From contig CAMZMU010000052.1 of assembly GCA_947311845.1 (NCBI GenBank), positions 141,437,733 to 141,501,732 on the forward strand: a DNA stretch of 64,000 nucleotides. The letters are read 5' to 3'. Source of the DNA: Poa pratensis. Taxonomy: Eukaryota; Streptophyta; Magnoliopsida; Poales; Poaceae. The notes below the pieces were generated by a model. That model had not been told where the DNA came from. It did no database searches and saw nothing but the letters and a program-made list of their open reading frames with translations. Shown here piece after piece: positions 1-11,815 of the stretch. A program made the position numbers and the translations under genes. Positions within the stretch are counted from its first letter, which is position 1; every line of letters starts with the position of its first letter.

Positions 1-184
1 CGTCGGTGAACTCACAGTCGAGTCCAACGCACTTGATCGGTGTGGCGTCGAGAAAGAACTTCTTCACATCGCGGATCCACCTCTCCACGCGTGATGCACG
101 GAGGGTGACCCATACCTTGAAGCGCATACCCTCCCTGACGAAGTAGTACAACCGAGACCGAGGAACGCGCGCGAGTCGCTCCAT
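1..184 (-). CDS. Partial 3'-5' exonuclease-like protein (N-terminus)
   Basis: This is an open minus-strand frame of 61 codons running off the left edge. It starts at the ATG at 184-182, the first in-frame Met. The reading ends in V-G-L-D-C-E-F-T-D, which fits exonuclease motif I of the DEDD/RNase H-like 3'-5' exonucleases (Asp and Glu of the DxE pair bind the catalytic metals). Before it lies a basic stretch (RVERWIRDVKKFF). Known: WRN/RRP6-type exonucleases trim DNA or RNA 3' ends, and many divergent copies occur in grass genomes. Seen: it lies inside the subterminal part of a CACTA element, so it is probably transposon-carried cargo rather than a host gene. The remaining catalytic residues are outside the window, so activity cannot be judged. 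Confidence 0.55.
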   Translation of the reverse strand, partial: MERLARVPRSRLYYFVREGMRFKVWVTLRASRVERWIRDVKKFFLDATPIKCVGLDCEFTD

Positions 185-256
185 TGGAATAGAAGAGAGG
201 ACTCGAGAGAGAGAGAGTGTTTTGCGAGGATTAGAGAGAGAGATTGCGTGCTTAGG

Positions 257-660
257 CCATGGACTAAAGGTTCTCACGCGGGCCCCTGCCGCTTCGGCTG
301 CATGTGGCGGACCTTTAGTCCCGGTTCGTAGCACGAACCGGGACTAGGTTTCAAACCTTTTGTCTCCCGCGCACACTACGCTTTGGAAGTTGATCAAGCA
401 GCCACCATTTTAATTTTGCTTTGGAAGATGATCAGCCTGCCATTTATTTGTGCATTGGAAGATGATCAGTCCGCCGCCGATTTTATTGCTGCCCGGCCGC
501 CGGCCTCCCTCTCTGCCCGCCGGCGTCCCTCTCCGCCCTATATAAAGATGCCACTAAAGATTTGTGCCATGGACTAAAGGTTCTCGCGCGGGCCCCTGCC
601 GCTTCGGCTGCATGTGGCGGACCTTTAGTCCCGGTTCGTGGCTGGAACCGGGACTAAAGG
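257..660. repeat. CACTA subterminal repeats, two ~90-bp direct copies
   Basis: Copies at 257-346 and 567-660 share nearly every base. Each begins CCATGGACTAAAGG and contains the inverted pair ACTTTAGTCCCGGTTCG-type / CGAACCGGGACTA, able to fold into a hairpin. Between them are short tandem units containing TTGGAAGATGATCAG (about 390-470). Confidence 0.7.
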
Positions 661-791
661 TCACTCACCAACCAGGACGGGGCTGGGGGCGTGGCGCGGC
701 ACTGAAACTGGGCGTGGCGCGGACCTTTAGTCCCGGTTCGTAATAAATTGGAGACTAAAGGTCCGAACCTATTGCCCTTTTTCCACTAGTG

Positions 792-2550
792 CAAGCTCAT
801 GCTGAGGATGTTTCAGACAGAGGGCGAGGCAGATGCACGCCGTCTTGGCAGCCAGCTTCGGCGAGATGGCGTGCATTGATACCCACTAGTTTCTTGACAT
901 CAAGTTCGTTCGTGCGGACTACTCGTCGTGGAATTTGGTCGCTTCCCCCTTCCCCTCCCGTGGTCGGTCCCGCGAGCGACGGCGGGAGGAAACCCTAGCC
1001 ACCGCCCCAGGTCCCTTCCCTACTTCCTCCCTTCCTCCTCGCCGCCGCCGGAGGGCGTCGCCGGGAAAATCCCGGGCGGCGCTGGCGGCGGCGGGGACTC
1101 CTCTCCCCTCGCGTGGTAGGGGCAGCGCGGGCCGTTTCGATCGGCGGGGCGTCGCGCTGGTGCGGGGCGCGACGGCGCGGTCGCCTGGCGACGGCGTGGT
1201 GGCTGCGTGGCCATCCGCGAGCTCGTGGCGGCGGCGGCGTCCCCGGGCGCGGCTGCAGCGGCGGGTGGGCGAGCTCGGCCCATCGGGGCTGGGAGAAGAA
1301 GCCCACGGCTCCCACGAGGTCGGCGGCTGTGGTGGCTGGGGGCAGAGCCACTGCCCGAGCTGACGTTGTGGTGGCGCGTGCTTGACCGCGCGAGCCAGAT
1401 CTGGGCCTGCAAGGGCCCGATCTGGGCCTGGGGGGCCCGAGGCTCCGTCGATCTGGCATGGTTGTGGCTCGATGAGGAGCGTTGACTGCCCTGGCGGCGG
1501 CGTCTCTGTGGGTAGGCCGCGTATTTCTCGCTACGGCGGAGGCAGCCCAGGACGGCGTCCTGCGGCGTGCTGCCGGCGACCGGCGGTGGGCCTATGGGCG
1601 TTGATCCGCTCCGAGCCCCTCCTCCCGCTCCCCCCGCCGTCACCTATGGACGCCGCCGATGCTGCGGCTGACGGTGGCTGCAGGGAGCTCCCCCGCGTGC
1701 GTACGTGGGGTGTCCCTCCTACCTCCCCTCGAAGGAGCATGGAGGCGAGCTCCGGCGTTGCCCCTGCTCTCCGTCTTTCCCGACTTGTGTCTGACATGTT
1801 TTGCCGGTGCGCTGATCTTGCGCACCGAGGTTCCCGAGGTTCGGAGGTCGGTGGCGTCGTCCCTTGGTGTCTTCTTCGCGTCCTCGTGAGGGTGGCCGAC
1901 GTCTGGTGTTGGACGGGTCTCGGTGAAAACCGTGCACTGGTATGCCCAGTGATGGCGATGACAACACCTTCGGGTGTCGTTCCCCCTGTTGAAGGCATCG
2001 CCATGAAGATCTTCCTTTTACTGGACGGTCGGAAACCGTCTCTGTTCCGCCCCGTTTTCCAAGTGCGTGTGTCTGGTGAAGGCTCTCATAGCGGCTTGTG
2101 GATCGCCCTATTTTAGGGTTCGTATCTCGGGGGCTTGGCAAAAGCTTTGCAGGACCTCTGCCGGCAACGACGACGTCTTGGACGTCGTTTACCTTCTTGG
2201 AGGCGTTGCTGCAAGCCCTTGCCTTTCGATTCCCGAGCATTACTAGGCTCCTCGACGACGTGTCTCTGGTGGTGACGGGGATGGCGCAGTGGAGGTCTGT
2301 TGGTTTTGATAGCCCCGACGGCGTCTCCGGGCAACAGAAGTCAAGGCGGCTTCATGATCAAGCAATCTCTTTAGTCTGTGCCTCATGTAGTTGCTTGGTT
2401 GTTCTCCCTTGTGATACTTTGTTGCTTGTAAGGGGTGCGTGTGTGTGGTTTGTACGTGTTGTAAGTTGTAACTGTTAGTCGGTTGTTGGCTTTGTTAATT
2501 CAAATCTGGGCTCATTTCGAGCCTTCCGTATTAGACGGCGTGCATCTTTG
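792..2550 (+). other. GC-rich, exon-like repeat of unknown class
   Basis: About 1.75 kb, very GC-rich at 930-1700 with an AAACCCTAGCC-type leader near 980, then lower GC to a T-rich end around 2470-2520. The many overlapping frames here have arginine-, proline- and glycine-rich composition expected from GC bias, and none resembles a known protein. The layout looks like the non-coding part of a retroelement or a captured 5' gene end. It stops abruptly at the MATH-BTB fragment at about 2556. No function is assigned. Confidence 0.35.
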
Positions 2551-2555
2551 CTCCA

Positions 2556-3104
2556 GGAAAAAGCGAGTGGGGCTACGCCAAGTTCGTGGAGAGTTCAGAG
2601 CTGGAATCGGTGTTGCGCCTCGGCGATGACTGCATCACGATAAGGTGTGTTCTCACCGTTATCAGGGAGTCTTCTGGGCAGCTCGAGCTGGCCGGAGACC
2701 TGGAGCGGGACGGGACAGGCGCGGACGTCACGTTCAGCGTGGGTGGCCGGGAGGTCCGTGCTCACAGGATCCTCCTGGCCGCACGGTCGCCGGTGTTCAG
2801 CAAGCGACTCTTTGGTTCGGCGATGGAGAAGAACATGTCGCCGCGTGTTGAGGTCATCGATGATGTGGACCCGTCTATCTTTGAGAGGATGCTCCACTAT
2901 ATCTACAGTGATTGGCTGCCGCCTGTCCAAGATGATGATGGAGGAGGCTACAGTGCTGAGGTGATGCTGCGATTGCTGGTCGCGGCGAGCAATTATGAGC
3001 TGGATAGGCTGAAGGTTATATGTGAAGAAGAGTTGATATTGGCACTGGCGCGGCTCAAGGATACAGTACTTAATTCCTCGCCAGAAACGATGGACCTGTC
3101 GTAG
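2556..3104 (+). pseudogene. MATH-BTB protein, 5'-truncated copy
   Basis: The frame encodes the last MATH-domain residues (EWGYAKF) and then a complete BTB/POZ domain (DVTFSVGGREVRAHR, LAARSPVFSKRLFG, MLHYIYSDWLPP) into the start of BACK, ending at TAG 3102-3104. It matches, block by block, the full copy on the minus strand at 13501-14463. Known: MATH-BTB proteins are CUL3 ubiquitin-ligase adaptors whose MATH domain recruits substrates. Here nearly the whole MATH domain and the start codon are missing. An in-frame TAG lies upstream at 2532, and homology begins around 2556 directly against repeat DNA. Reading could start at GTG 2586 only by a non-standard start. It is a duplicated fragment, not a working gene. 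Confidence 0.8.
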
Positions 3105-3479
3105 AAACGGATCGGTTTAAGGAGTACTGTATCTCATGTCAAGGAGTATAGAGGGGTGGGGAGGGGGAGGCGCGACAAAAGGCAGCCATCGAGAGAAAGT
3201 AACGATCCAAGTGAGGAATCCAAACAGATACTCCCTCCGTTATAATTAGATGATTTTCATTTGTCCAAATACGGATTTATCTAGACATTTTACATGTATA
3301 TATAAAGTAACGATCGCGATCCAAGTGAGGGCTATCATTATCTTCTTTTTATTAATATATAAAAGGGTTCTCTGAAACTATTTCTGTTGCACCGTTGCTT
3401 AATTAGTTCATTCCGAACTCATTTATGTTGGAATATCTATATTTGTCTTCCTGTATTGAAAGGTTAGTTTTCACTCCAT
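3105..3479. repeat. Intergenic, with half a Stowaway MITE (3231-3292)
   Basis: CTCCCTCCGT at 3231 begins a stretch matching the left half of the complete Stowaway at 61697-61819 (TTGTCCAAATACGGAT, ATCTAGACAT). The right half is absent. A similar sequence, AAAGTAACGATC with CCAAGTGAGG, occurs on both sides (about 3197 and 3306). I see nothing else in this stretch. Confidence 0.6.
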
Positions 3480-4431
3480 TCCCTAGTATATAAAAGTTGG
3501 ATGAAACCGACCTCAATTCCGGCCTCCACGTCGCCTCGTTTCCGCGCGCCATCCGATCGAGCCGACCAACGGTCAAGAAGACGTCAAAATTCGCGTTGCT
3601 ACAGTATTACTGTAGCGACCGGATTTCTTCCAATGGCGCCGCGCCACGTCGCCCTTCAGTGGATCTTTTGCAAACAAACGCCCGCAAAGGGCCTGAATGC
3701 AATTTCCCGAAAAGGCAGGGACTTTTCTAAATAAATCCCTACACAACTCGCTTCCCTCCTCTTCCTCTCTCCCTCCCTCCCGCGACGGCCCGAGCCCGCC
3801 GGCGCGCCGCCGTCGCGCATCGTCGCCGCCACGGTCATCCCCGCTCCAATCGCCGCACACGGCAGCCTCGCCGTCGCCGCCCCTACCTCCTCCCCCACCG
3901 CTGCGTCCCGGGAGGCCGTATCGGCGGCGGAATCGCCGGCGCCTTTCCGCGGATTCGTCCGGTGTTTCCGCGCGACGCCGACGGCGCTCCGGCGACCAGG
4001 AACCGGCGGCGCCGCTACGTCCGGCCGCGCGGCGTCCAGGCGCATCCTCCAACCGCACGCGCGCGTCCTGGGACGCACGGATGCGTCGCCGGCGCCGCCG
4101 TGCTCCGCTGTCGCCGCTGTGGCCGCACCTGCCCGGATGACGTCGTAACCCACATGCCAGTTTTTCCCCAGCGAAAAAAAAATAAAATTATTCTTTTAAA
4201 AATTTTCAAATTTTTTTTGCGGGAAAAAATAAAAAAGGGGAGCAAAATAAAAAAATCCAAACAATGCAAATAAACATTCTATAACTTCAAAGAAATCAAA
4301 ATCGTACAAACTTTCTAAATAGTATTTTTTTGCAATCTGAACATTTTTCGACCGTAAATTATTTTTAAATTACAATAATTTCCAAATAAAAAACAATTTC
4401 CCCCATATAGAAATTTACAAATTTGAATTAT

Positions 4432-4902
4432 ACCCATATTGGAGCATTCCAAACTAAATTTGAAAACATGATCTATTATTGTAAAATTTTATACATCTTT
4501 CAAGTACCAACATTTCAAAACCGTCGAATGAATTCAAAATTTCCAAACTTACCAACTTAAACAAATCTTGCAATGCAAAAAAAAATTAAAACGTAAACTC
4601 TCCAGATTCCACCATTTTCCAAACTTCAACGACTTTCGAACATGGCCATTTTTAAAATTTAAAATTTACCCATATTGGAGCATTCCAAACTAAATTTGAA
4701 AACATGATCTATTATTGTAAAATTTTATACATCTTTCAAGTACCAACATTTCAAAACCGTCGAATGAATTCAAAATTTCCAAACTTACCAACTTAAACAA
4801 ATCTTGCAATGCAAAAAAAATTAAAACGTAAACTCTCCAGATTCCACCATTTTCCAAACTTCAACGACTTTCGAACATGGCCATTTTTAAAATTTAAAAT
4901 TT
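4432..4902. repeat. Near-identical 236-bp tandem duplication
   Basis: Unit 1 is 4432-4667 and unit 2 is 4668-4902. They appear identical except for one A missing from the poly-A run in unit 2. It sits inside the Helitron-like element. Confidence 0.9.
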
Positions 4903-5374
4903 ACCACACACGCGCGTTAAAAAAAAACAACTACAAAAATTTCCAGACGATGCTATTTGACTACATCTGACGAATTAACGTGAATTTTAATCTTTTTAAA
5001 ATATACATCATACAAATTAATGTGAAAGTTATTCCTTAAAAAAATATTTTTAGAAAAAATGTTCGATTCCTAACAGGCAGAACCATTTTAACCATATAAT
5101 AAGAAGTGTTCGAAAAAAAAACAATATTTGTGAATCTGTCCACCGGAAAAATATGCATAACACATCCGTCCGATCGGAAAAAATAAATACTAGCTACTTA
5201 TGGGAAAAAAGAAACATGTCTTCAAATTCCAATTTGGTCAATATTTCAAGAAAATCCAAATGCACTTCCTCTAAACATTATTTGCAAAAAAATTACAAAT
5301 TTTAAACAAAAAAATATATACGATCCAATCTACGACTCGAATAAAAATGCAAAAAAAAACAAATTCCAAAATAA

Positions 5375-6180
5375 TTTCAAATAATGGAAACAAACATTCC
5401 AAATTTCAAAAAAAAAACGCATACGTTCCAACCTACAACTCATAAAAACAATTATATATAAAAATTGTTTAGACCTACAACAAAAATTACATCTCTTAAT
5501 TTACAATTCGGAAATGAAAAAAAATACCAAAATAGTTCCAACAAATGCAAACAAACATTCGAAAATTCAGGAAAAAAACATATAGGTTCCAATCTATAGC
5601 TCAAAATAACAATTATATGTAAAAAATGCAAAAAAAAAATTCAATACAATTCCAAATAATGCAAGCAAACATTCTAAAATTCAAACAAACAAAAACGCTC
5701 AAATCTATAACACAAAATACCAATTACATCAAAACTGAAAACAAAAAAAAACACATTCCAACCCATAACTCAAAATTTCAAATAATGGAAACAAACATTC
5801 CAAAATTCAAAAAAAAAAACGCATACGTTTCAACCTACAACTCATAAAAACATTTATATATAAAAATTATTTAGACCTACAACAAGAATTACATCTCTTA
5901 ATTTACAATTCGGAAACGAAAAAAATACCAAAATAGTTCCAAAAAATGCAAACAAACATTCGAAAATTAGGGAAAAAACGATATAGGTTCCAATCTATAC
6001 CTCAAAATAACAATTATATGTAAAAAATGCAAAAAAAAAAGATTTCAATACGACTCCAAATAGTGCAAACAAACATTCTAAAATTCAAACAAAATAAATA
6101 AATACGTTCCAACCTATAACTCAAAATACTAATTACATCAAAACTTTAAAAAAAAAACACACATTCCAACCCATAACTCA
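5375..6180. repeat. ~401-bp diverged tandem duplication
   Basis: The landmark ATAATGGAAACAAACATTCC recurs at 5381 and 5782, and the following blocks recur in the same order at the same spacing with scattered substitutions and poly-A length changes. Shorter related units are nested inside, so this is an older, layered expansion of an A-rich sequence. Confidence 0.75.
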
Positions 6181-6567
6181 AAATGACAATTATACATAAT
6201 TTTTTCTAAAACCTACAAAAAAAACACATATCTTTTAATTTATAATTGAACCAACAAAATAACAACATGCCAACAATTACAGCACAATATTCCTCACCAC
6301 AATTCAAAATATCAATTAGGAAAAAAAAATGCTACACCACAAAAAAAACATATTCTCCAACCTACATTTCAAAATAGTACAAAAAAAAATATGACACATT
6401 TTTCTAAATTTAACAAATTATCAAACTATCCAAAATACAACAATTTTAAAACCGGAAACATTTCTCAATCCCAATTATTTCCACACCTCCAAAACTTTAC
6501 AACATCACCGCTTCCAAATTTAAATTCAAAATCACACACGCGGCATTTGCCGCGATCATATCCCTAG

Positions 6568-7160
6568 TATAATTGATTTACAAACATGTGAGGCACATTG
6601 TTTCACGACATGATCCTGATACGACTCCAACCAAAACATCTTATGAGCGGTGCACGTCCATGAGAACGTACGAAAGTTTTCGAGTCGAGAGTGAGAACGA
6701 ACTGACCAACCGGCCTCCTATGTGGAAGCTCTCAGTTGGGACTTTGTCGCTTGCTCAATGGCCTCCCGCCAAAACATAGTATGGATGCTGACCGGTGGGG
6801 CTTGCCGTGGCCCCCGCATCAGACGACTCTATAGCAACGTGTGTTTGCACGACGTACATCTCGTGAAAAAGGTCCACTAAATCCTTCCACATGGCGAGGA
6901 TGATGACTCGTGAGATGGTAGCTCGTCGTGCACTGGACGAAGAGCCGTCCGCATAGAATCTTCTCCGCTGGGATCATGCCGATGTCCAATGTTTTGCGTC
7001 ACTCGATGGGCCCATGGTGTCGACCGGATAACGTGGTGTTTTTTGTGATGGAGAGTGGTAGGGAGGGTAAGGACGATCACGCAGACATGTTGCACTTGAA
7101 AATAAAAGAAGTAAAAAAGAAATCTTCATTTTTTTTAGACTAAAAAAAAAGAAATCTTAA
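6568..7160. other. Intergenic stretch
   Basis: Mixed-composition DNA between the Helitron end and the AT-hook gene. Short frames exist on both strands (6573-6779 plus, 6877-7095 minus), but none shows a recognisable domain. Two poly-A runs follow at 7100-7160. Confidence 0.4.
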
Positions 7161-8293
7161 TTAAAGGAGAATGCACATCCCTTGCAGTCAGCCCACAGGC
7201 TCAATGGTTTGCATGGGCCAGCCCGCACAGAACTGTTGGCCCATGCGACATTAATCGATGCTGGCAGGCCGGACAGCGGCCGGTGGTCCAACCGGCGCCA
7301 CCCGCCTCCGTAGCCACGATTTGTATGGTGCGGCGAGGCGAGGCGAGGCTGCTGCCGTTTCCCATCCAGCCACATCGCTCCTCCTCCTCCTCCTCCGATC
7401 GACCCGCCGCCATTCCGTCTCCCCGGCGAGAATAGCCGCGGCGCCCCCCTCGCTCCTCCGCGCGCCCCGTCCGCGGCTCCCCTCCTCTTCGCCATCCACG
7501 GCCGCGATCGAGGCGACGGCGCAAGCACGGTGGACATACTACTGGATTCCAGGGTAACCGCTTCCTCCGTCTGTACGAACCTTCGGCTCGATGGTGTCTG
7601 GTCTGCTCCCTTTTCTCATACGATTTATTCCCCATCGGTTCATTCAATCTCAGATTGGCTCGTTTCTCTGTAGTTGTTTTAATCTGTAGTATTACTTTGT
7701 CTGATGATGATTTGGGCTAGGCGATACGATATGATCGAGGTAGGATATTATGGATTGATAGGGACATAAAACGAGAAGTTCCCACCTCCTCTTGTTTGGA
7801 TATTGCTTCGATTTTTCTACGGTGTTAATATGTTGGATGTGGTTTTTATAACAATTTGCAGCGTCAACATCAAGCATTTTTTGTGACTTAGGATTTCAGC
7901 ATGTTAATAATTTGATGCATGTTCGCGCATTAGTTAATCTTAGAATTTAAGCCACTTCGTTTATTTACATCTTTGTACCGGTAAGAGGTGTTGCACATTT
8001 AAAAGCTGGAAAGTAGTTATGTTTCCCTTGCTTGCAATGCGGGAAACATCCAATTTATTGTTATGGAAAAATGGCTTCCAAATTTGTAGCAGCATTAGTT
8101 TTGACTGGCTTGCGCCCTCTTTTATTGTCAAGGTGCAGTTTACATTATTGATTGCAAACTGTGGTTTTGTATGGCTTCCGAAAATAGTACCATGAGAGCT
8201 GCCTCTTTTGAATTCAGTATGTGCCGACAATCGCAGTACTCTGCCTTAAAAGAAAACTACTGTTTCTGATTAAAGGTAAATTCAATTCAACAG
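7161..8293 (+). promoter_or_regulatory. AT-hook gene promoter, 5' leader exon and leader intron
   Basis: TGGGCC and AGCCCA elements (7190-7225), the site-II-like pair common in constitutive plant promoters, precede a GC-rich leader exon of about 7300-7553. A donor GG|GTAACC at 7554 and acceptor CAACAG at 8293 bound a 740-bp intron in the 5' UTR, placing the start codon 54 nt into the next exon. The exact transcription start is not visible. Confidence 0.5.
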
Positions 8294-8347
8294 GGTAGTC
8301 TCAGCATTCTTGGAGGCAGCTGGGAAGGTTGAAACAAAAAGGTAGAG

Positions 8348-10959
8348 ATGACATCAGAAGGGAATAAAGCTGTTGCACCTACTGAACCACTGTCAGCAAG
8401 CTCTGGTGCAAAGCGTAAGCGTGGTCGCCCAAGGAAATCTGAGTACTCCACATATGAACAACCGCACATGGCACAACCCATTCAGAGCATTCCACCTCTT
8501 CACACCGCACTGTATAACTCGAAAATCCGATATGATGGGGTTCGTATCAACCCTACATCAGGTGGTACTGTTGACACTAAGATGCATACAGTATATGTGC
8601 TGCCTGCACAGAAAACCCATGGTGATAGGTCCACTCGACCTAGAGATTCTAGTAATACAGTCAAGACTCACGAAAATCAGTCCTCCAGTTATAGTACTGC
8701 TCATGTGCAAGGTAATTCAGGCAAGGATGTTATTATTGGCAAGCATCTTGTTGGCAAGATGTCCAGAAACTCTCCGGGTTTTCTCTTATTACGGTGAAAG
8801 TGAAGGACAATCACGTGCTCAGAGGTTGGATCCCTGATGAAAATAATCTACGACCAACAACACCGAAGGATGATCTTGCCCCTGAGCTCCCTATGCTCCG
8901 TCCAAGTCAAGTTCTAAAGAAGGCACCTGCAATTAACAGGCAAGCGCCTACTCCCTTGCCAATCCGCTTGGAGAATGTTACAATTGCAAAGCCTCTTCAG
9001 ATGAGGAGACCTGTGGAGAAATCTAGTGCTAAGCACATCACCACTCCCACTCCAAGACCATACATTGGTTCTGGGGTGGTTGCAGCAGCATCTTTCTCAG
9101 TTAAATCCGGGAATGGTGAATCAAGGTCTTTGCTCAAGCAAGATACTGAATCTGCAATCCTAGAACCATCAGCTAACGCGGTGCCAGTTAAATCATCTCA
9201 ATCTGCATTGATATCATCCATGCAAGTGAATAATCAAGATGTTTTAGTTGAAAGAAAATCTGTCCCTGAGGTTAACAGCGATTCTGAATCTTCGGATGGA
9301 AGCAAGGAGTCATCAGGTACACTTTCTTGGATTATATACCCTGCTGAGGTTCAGATCAGCAACCACATTCACCTGAAATTCTAATTATCTTCCAAGGTGA
9401 ACTTATCAACCTTGTCTGTTTTACGTGGATCTCAGGAAACTTCATATACTAAGTGATATTTCAATCTTATAAACTTTACTTGTATCAATGTTAATGCTCG
9501 ACACTTGCTTTATCAGTAGCAAAAGCACAAAAAAACCAAATGAATCTCCAGGTTAGTCTAAGTTTTATTTATTTACGAAGCATGTATTTTAAATTGAAAC
9601 AAATACGAGAGCTCAACTAGTATGTCACAATTATCACTTTTTTGTGTCATAGAGAAAGAAATTACCTAATATTTCGGTAATGGATGTGTTTACAGAGTCG
9701 TTGTAACACTTTGTCACCTTGTTATATGCTGAGAAATTTGAAGTCTTAATCTTACAAGAAAGTTAGTATGTAAATGCCATTTCACCCCCAAACTCCCCAA
9801 GCCTTTCGTTAGCTACCGAACGGTATAAAATGTACTACGGGAGTGCATCTCCTGTTCTTAATTTGAGAGAAAAAGGAGATTGCACTTTGTGGACTGCTGA
9901 TGAGCTGGCAGCTGATGAAAATTGAAAGTCCTGGCTTTTCATCTCTCTCTATCCCTCTAAAAACCATTGTTTTACTTATCAGAATATGCACTGCACCATA
10001 GCGTGGCTCCATTGCTAGCTTAGCTGGTGAGGTGCAGCTTATTTCAGTTGGATTTTTTTTTTGGCAGGACAAATTCAGCGTGCTGATCCAGCTGCCTCGG
10101 ATGAGATCGAGATAACATCAGGTATCACATTTAGGTCTATATGTTCGCCCATGCCCTTGACGAGTAAATGACTTATTATATTGAGAATGAATAAGCGATG
10201 GCGATATTTTCGTAGGCTCCAAAGAACAGTCAAACTCTGCTAATAGCAAGCAACATATTTGTATGGATCCATCAGGTAATTTATATGATTCTGTTGTTCT
10301 TTTGTTGATACGTTTAACAGCTATTCCGAGCTAATTCTTGGGTGTGAAAATTTAGATAACACAGAACATTCCGAGCAACAAAAGACAGAGGCTAACATTC
10401 TGAAAGAGGTTGATGGCTCAATGACAGGAGCCTTAGGTAAAACCAAGATTCTCGATCTTCTGATTAGTCTTTCTAATTATACCTTCGATGACTTCTGAAT
10501 CCTGACATGAAATGTATTGTGATGTGCGAAATAAGTATAGCTCAGCTCAACGTGGAAATGATTGATTGCACTTGTTGATTGCCCCAACCTAAAGCTAAAT
10601 AAGAAGGTTTCATTTTTTGAATATATCTTGAACTTGTTTCATTTTTTGCTATATATGATCCCTTGAATAATGCAGTGTCTATGCATAATTACTACAGTTG
10701 TATGTACATGCCAATTTATGTTGTCTGCTATGCATAAATAGACCGGTATCGATAACTTCTTTCTTAGGAAGTACACCAACGACAGAGTGCAACTCATAAG
10801 CCCCTATGTAGTTTACTCTGCTCGGAATATCAAATCATCCATAGGATTGTGTTTCACTTACTTCAAGGGCTAACAAACTGATGTGACCTTAATATTTGCA
10901 TCCCAGATGACGTTCAATGTGTGGACGAGGAAGATGAAATGAAGGTTGACAGCAAATGA
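8348..10959 (+). CDS. AT-hook DNA-binding protein, five coding exons
   Basis: Coding exons are 8348-9316, 10068-10121, 10216-10275, 10356-10436 and 10907-10959 (TGA). All four introns are GT-AG and all interrupt a codon after its first base. With one missing base restored the product is 405 residues. Residues 23-30 are KRKRGRPR followed by K, an AT-hook that binds the minor groove of AT-rich DNA. It is followed by a Ser/Pro-rich low-complexity tail with acidic C-terminal exons (DEEDE). There is no PPC/DUF296 domain, so it is not an AHL-family protein, and a nuclear chromatin role is inferred from the hook alone. Odd: the frame breaks at 8779-8782, where GGTTTTCTC should be GGTTTTTCTC to join S-P-G-F to S-L-I-T-V-K-V-K. 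This is a likely base-call error. I do not recognise a named orthologue. Confidence 0.75.
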
Positions 10960-11815
10960 AAGCTGAGGTTGACACGGACGACATAAATCCTGTTGTTTGG
11001 TGATAACTTATGCGCTACAATGTTTCGTCTGAGCTTACAAGAATCTCGTAACGGAAAGTGGAGTCTTTGTCTGAATGGCTGAGTGGTAGAGCAGACTAGT
11101 ATCATTCAATTTTACTATTTTTTCTGACTTCGTGTGGTCGAATGTTTGAAACAGATATAAAACCACAGAGAAAACTATACCTAGAAGTTAGCGCCTATAG
11201 AAAAGAAAGAACGATTTATTTATTTTACATATTTAGCTTTTTAGGAGAATAGCAAACATGTACTATCGTCCTGATGTGAAGTGGATCCTCTGCTTTTCTT
11301 ACTTAAATGCAGAGGTGCTACTGAGCTGGGCATTATTAGCACTTTAGCAGTGGTTCTACAATTGATCTATTGCGAAATGTTTGCTTACTAAGGAAACTGA
11401 CATGTGTTATTGAGCTTTATCATTCCTTTAATAAGAAAACATTTTTGAGCAACGGGAAATTCAGTAAATTAAACGCGTCGCAGACTTTTTTTTTGGCCTG
11501 GATGTACTAACGAGCGTTCTGGTTGCTGATTTACCTCTAGACCAAGCTTATCCCTACTACACCTGTGGCAATTTTTTAAGGGGAAAAGATCGAGGGTTTC
11601 TCTAACTTATTACAGTACATAACAAGGGTATTTACAAGTTAACACTGTAAACGCTAAATGTTGGTCAATGCCTCGTGGCTTGGGAAAAAAATTGCACTCC
11701 CAAATGCTTTGGGGTTAGAAGTGGCTGCGCAGCAGTGGTCCGGACAGGCCATGGCATATATCGCTTGTGTGTGACACGGATGTAACTGAGGTGTTCAATA
11801 GTTAAGTGTAGATCA
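10960..11815 (+). other. AT-hook gene 3' UTR and flank
   Basis: The 3' UTR probably runs to about 11150-11300. The rest is AT-rich with no open frame of interest, leading into the LINE remnant. Confidence 0.4.

Larger units (their letters stand above)
1..791. mobile_element. CACTA-type DNA transposon, right end
   Basis: The element ends at 791 with ...CCCTTTTTCCACTAGTG, the reverse complement of the CACTA terminal inverted repeat CACTAGTGGAAAAAGGG. The subterminal region holds repeated GGACTAAAGG / CCTTTAGTCCCGGTTC blocks in both orientations, typical of CACTA subterminal arrays. The left end lies outside the window. It carries the exonuclease-like fragment at 1-184. Confidence 0.75.
3480..6567 (+). 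mobile_element. Helitron-like element with captured GC-rich DNA
   Basis: The 3' end is textbook: a hairpin CGCGGC-ATTT-GCCGCG at 6539-6554, ten bases, then CTAG at 6564-6567 followed by T. The proposed 5' end is TCCCTAGTATATAAAAG at 3480, the usual TC plus A/T-rich start, but the base before it is T rather than A, so that end is less certain. The interior is a GC-rich exon-like block (3500-4140) followed by about 2.4 kb of A-rich, low-complexity DNA with tandem duplications. No Rep/helicase is encoded, so it would be non-autonomous. Confidence 0.65.

Noticed and set aside
935..2116. Long overlapping frames on both strands in the GC-rich block
   Set aside because: High GC removes stops in all frames. 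The translations are Arg/Pro/Gly/Ser-rich, mutually overlapping, and show no domain.
11071..11100. tRNA-like phrase GGCTGAGTGGTAGAGC in the AT-hook 3' UTR
   Set aside because: It resembles an A box, but there is no B box or cloverleaf pairing downstream.
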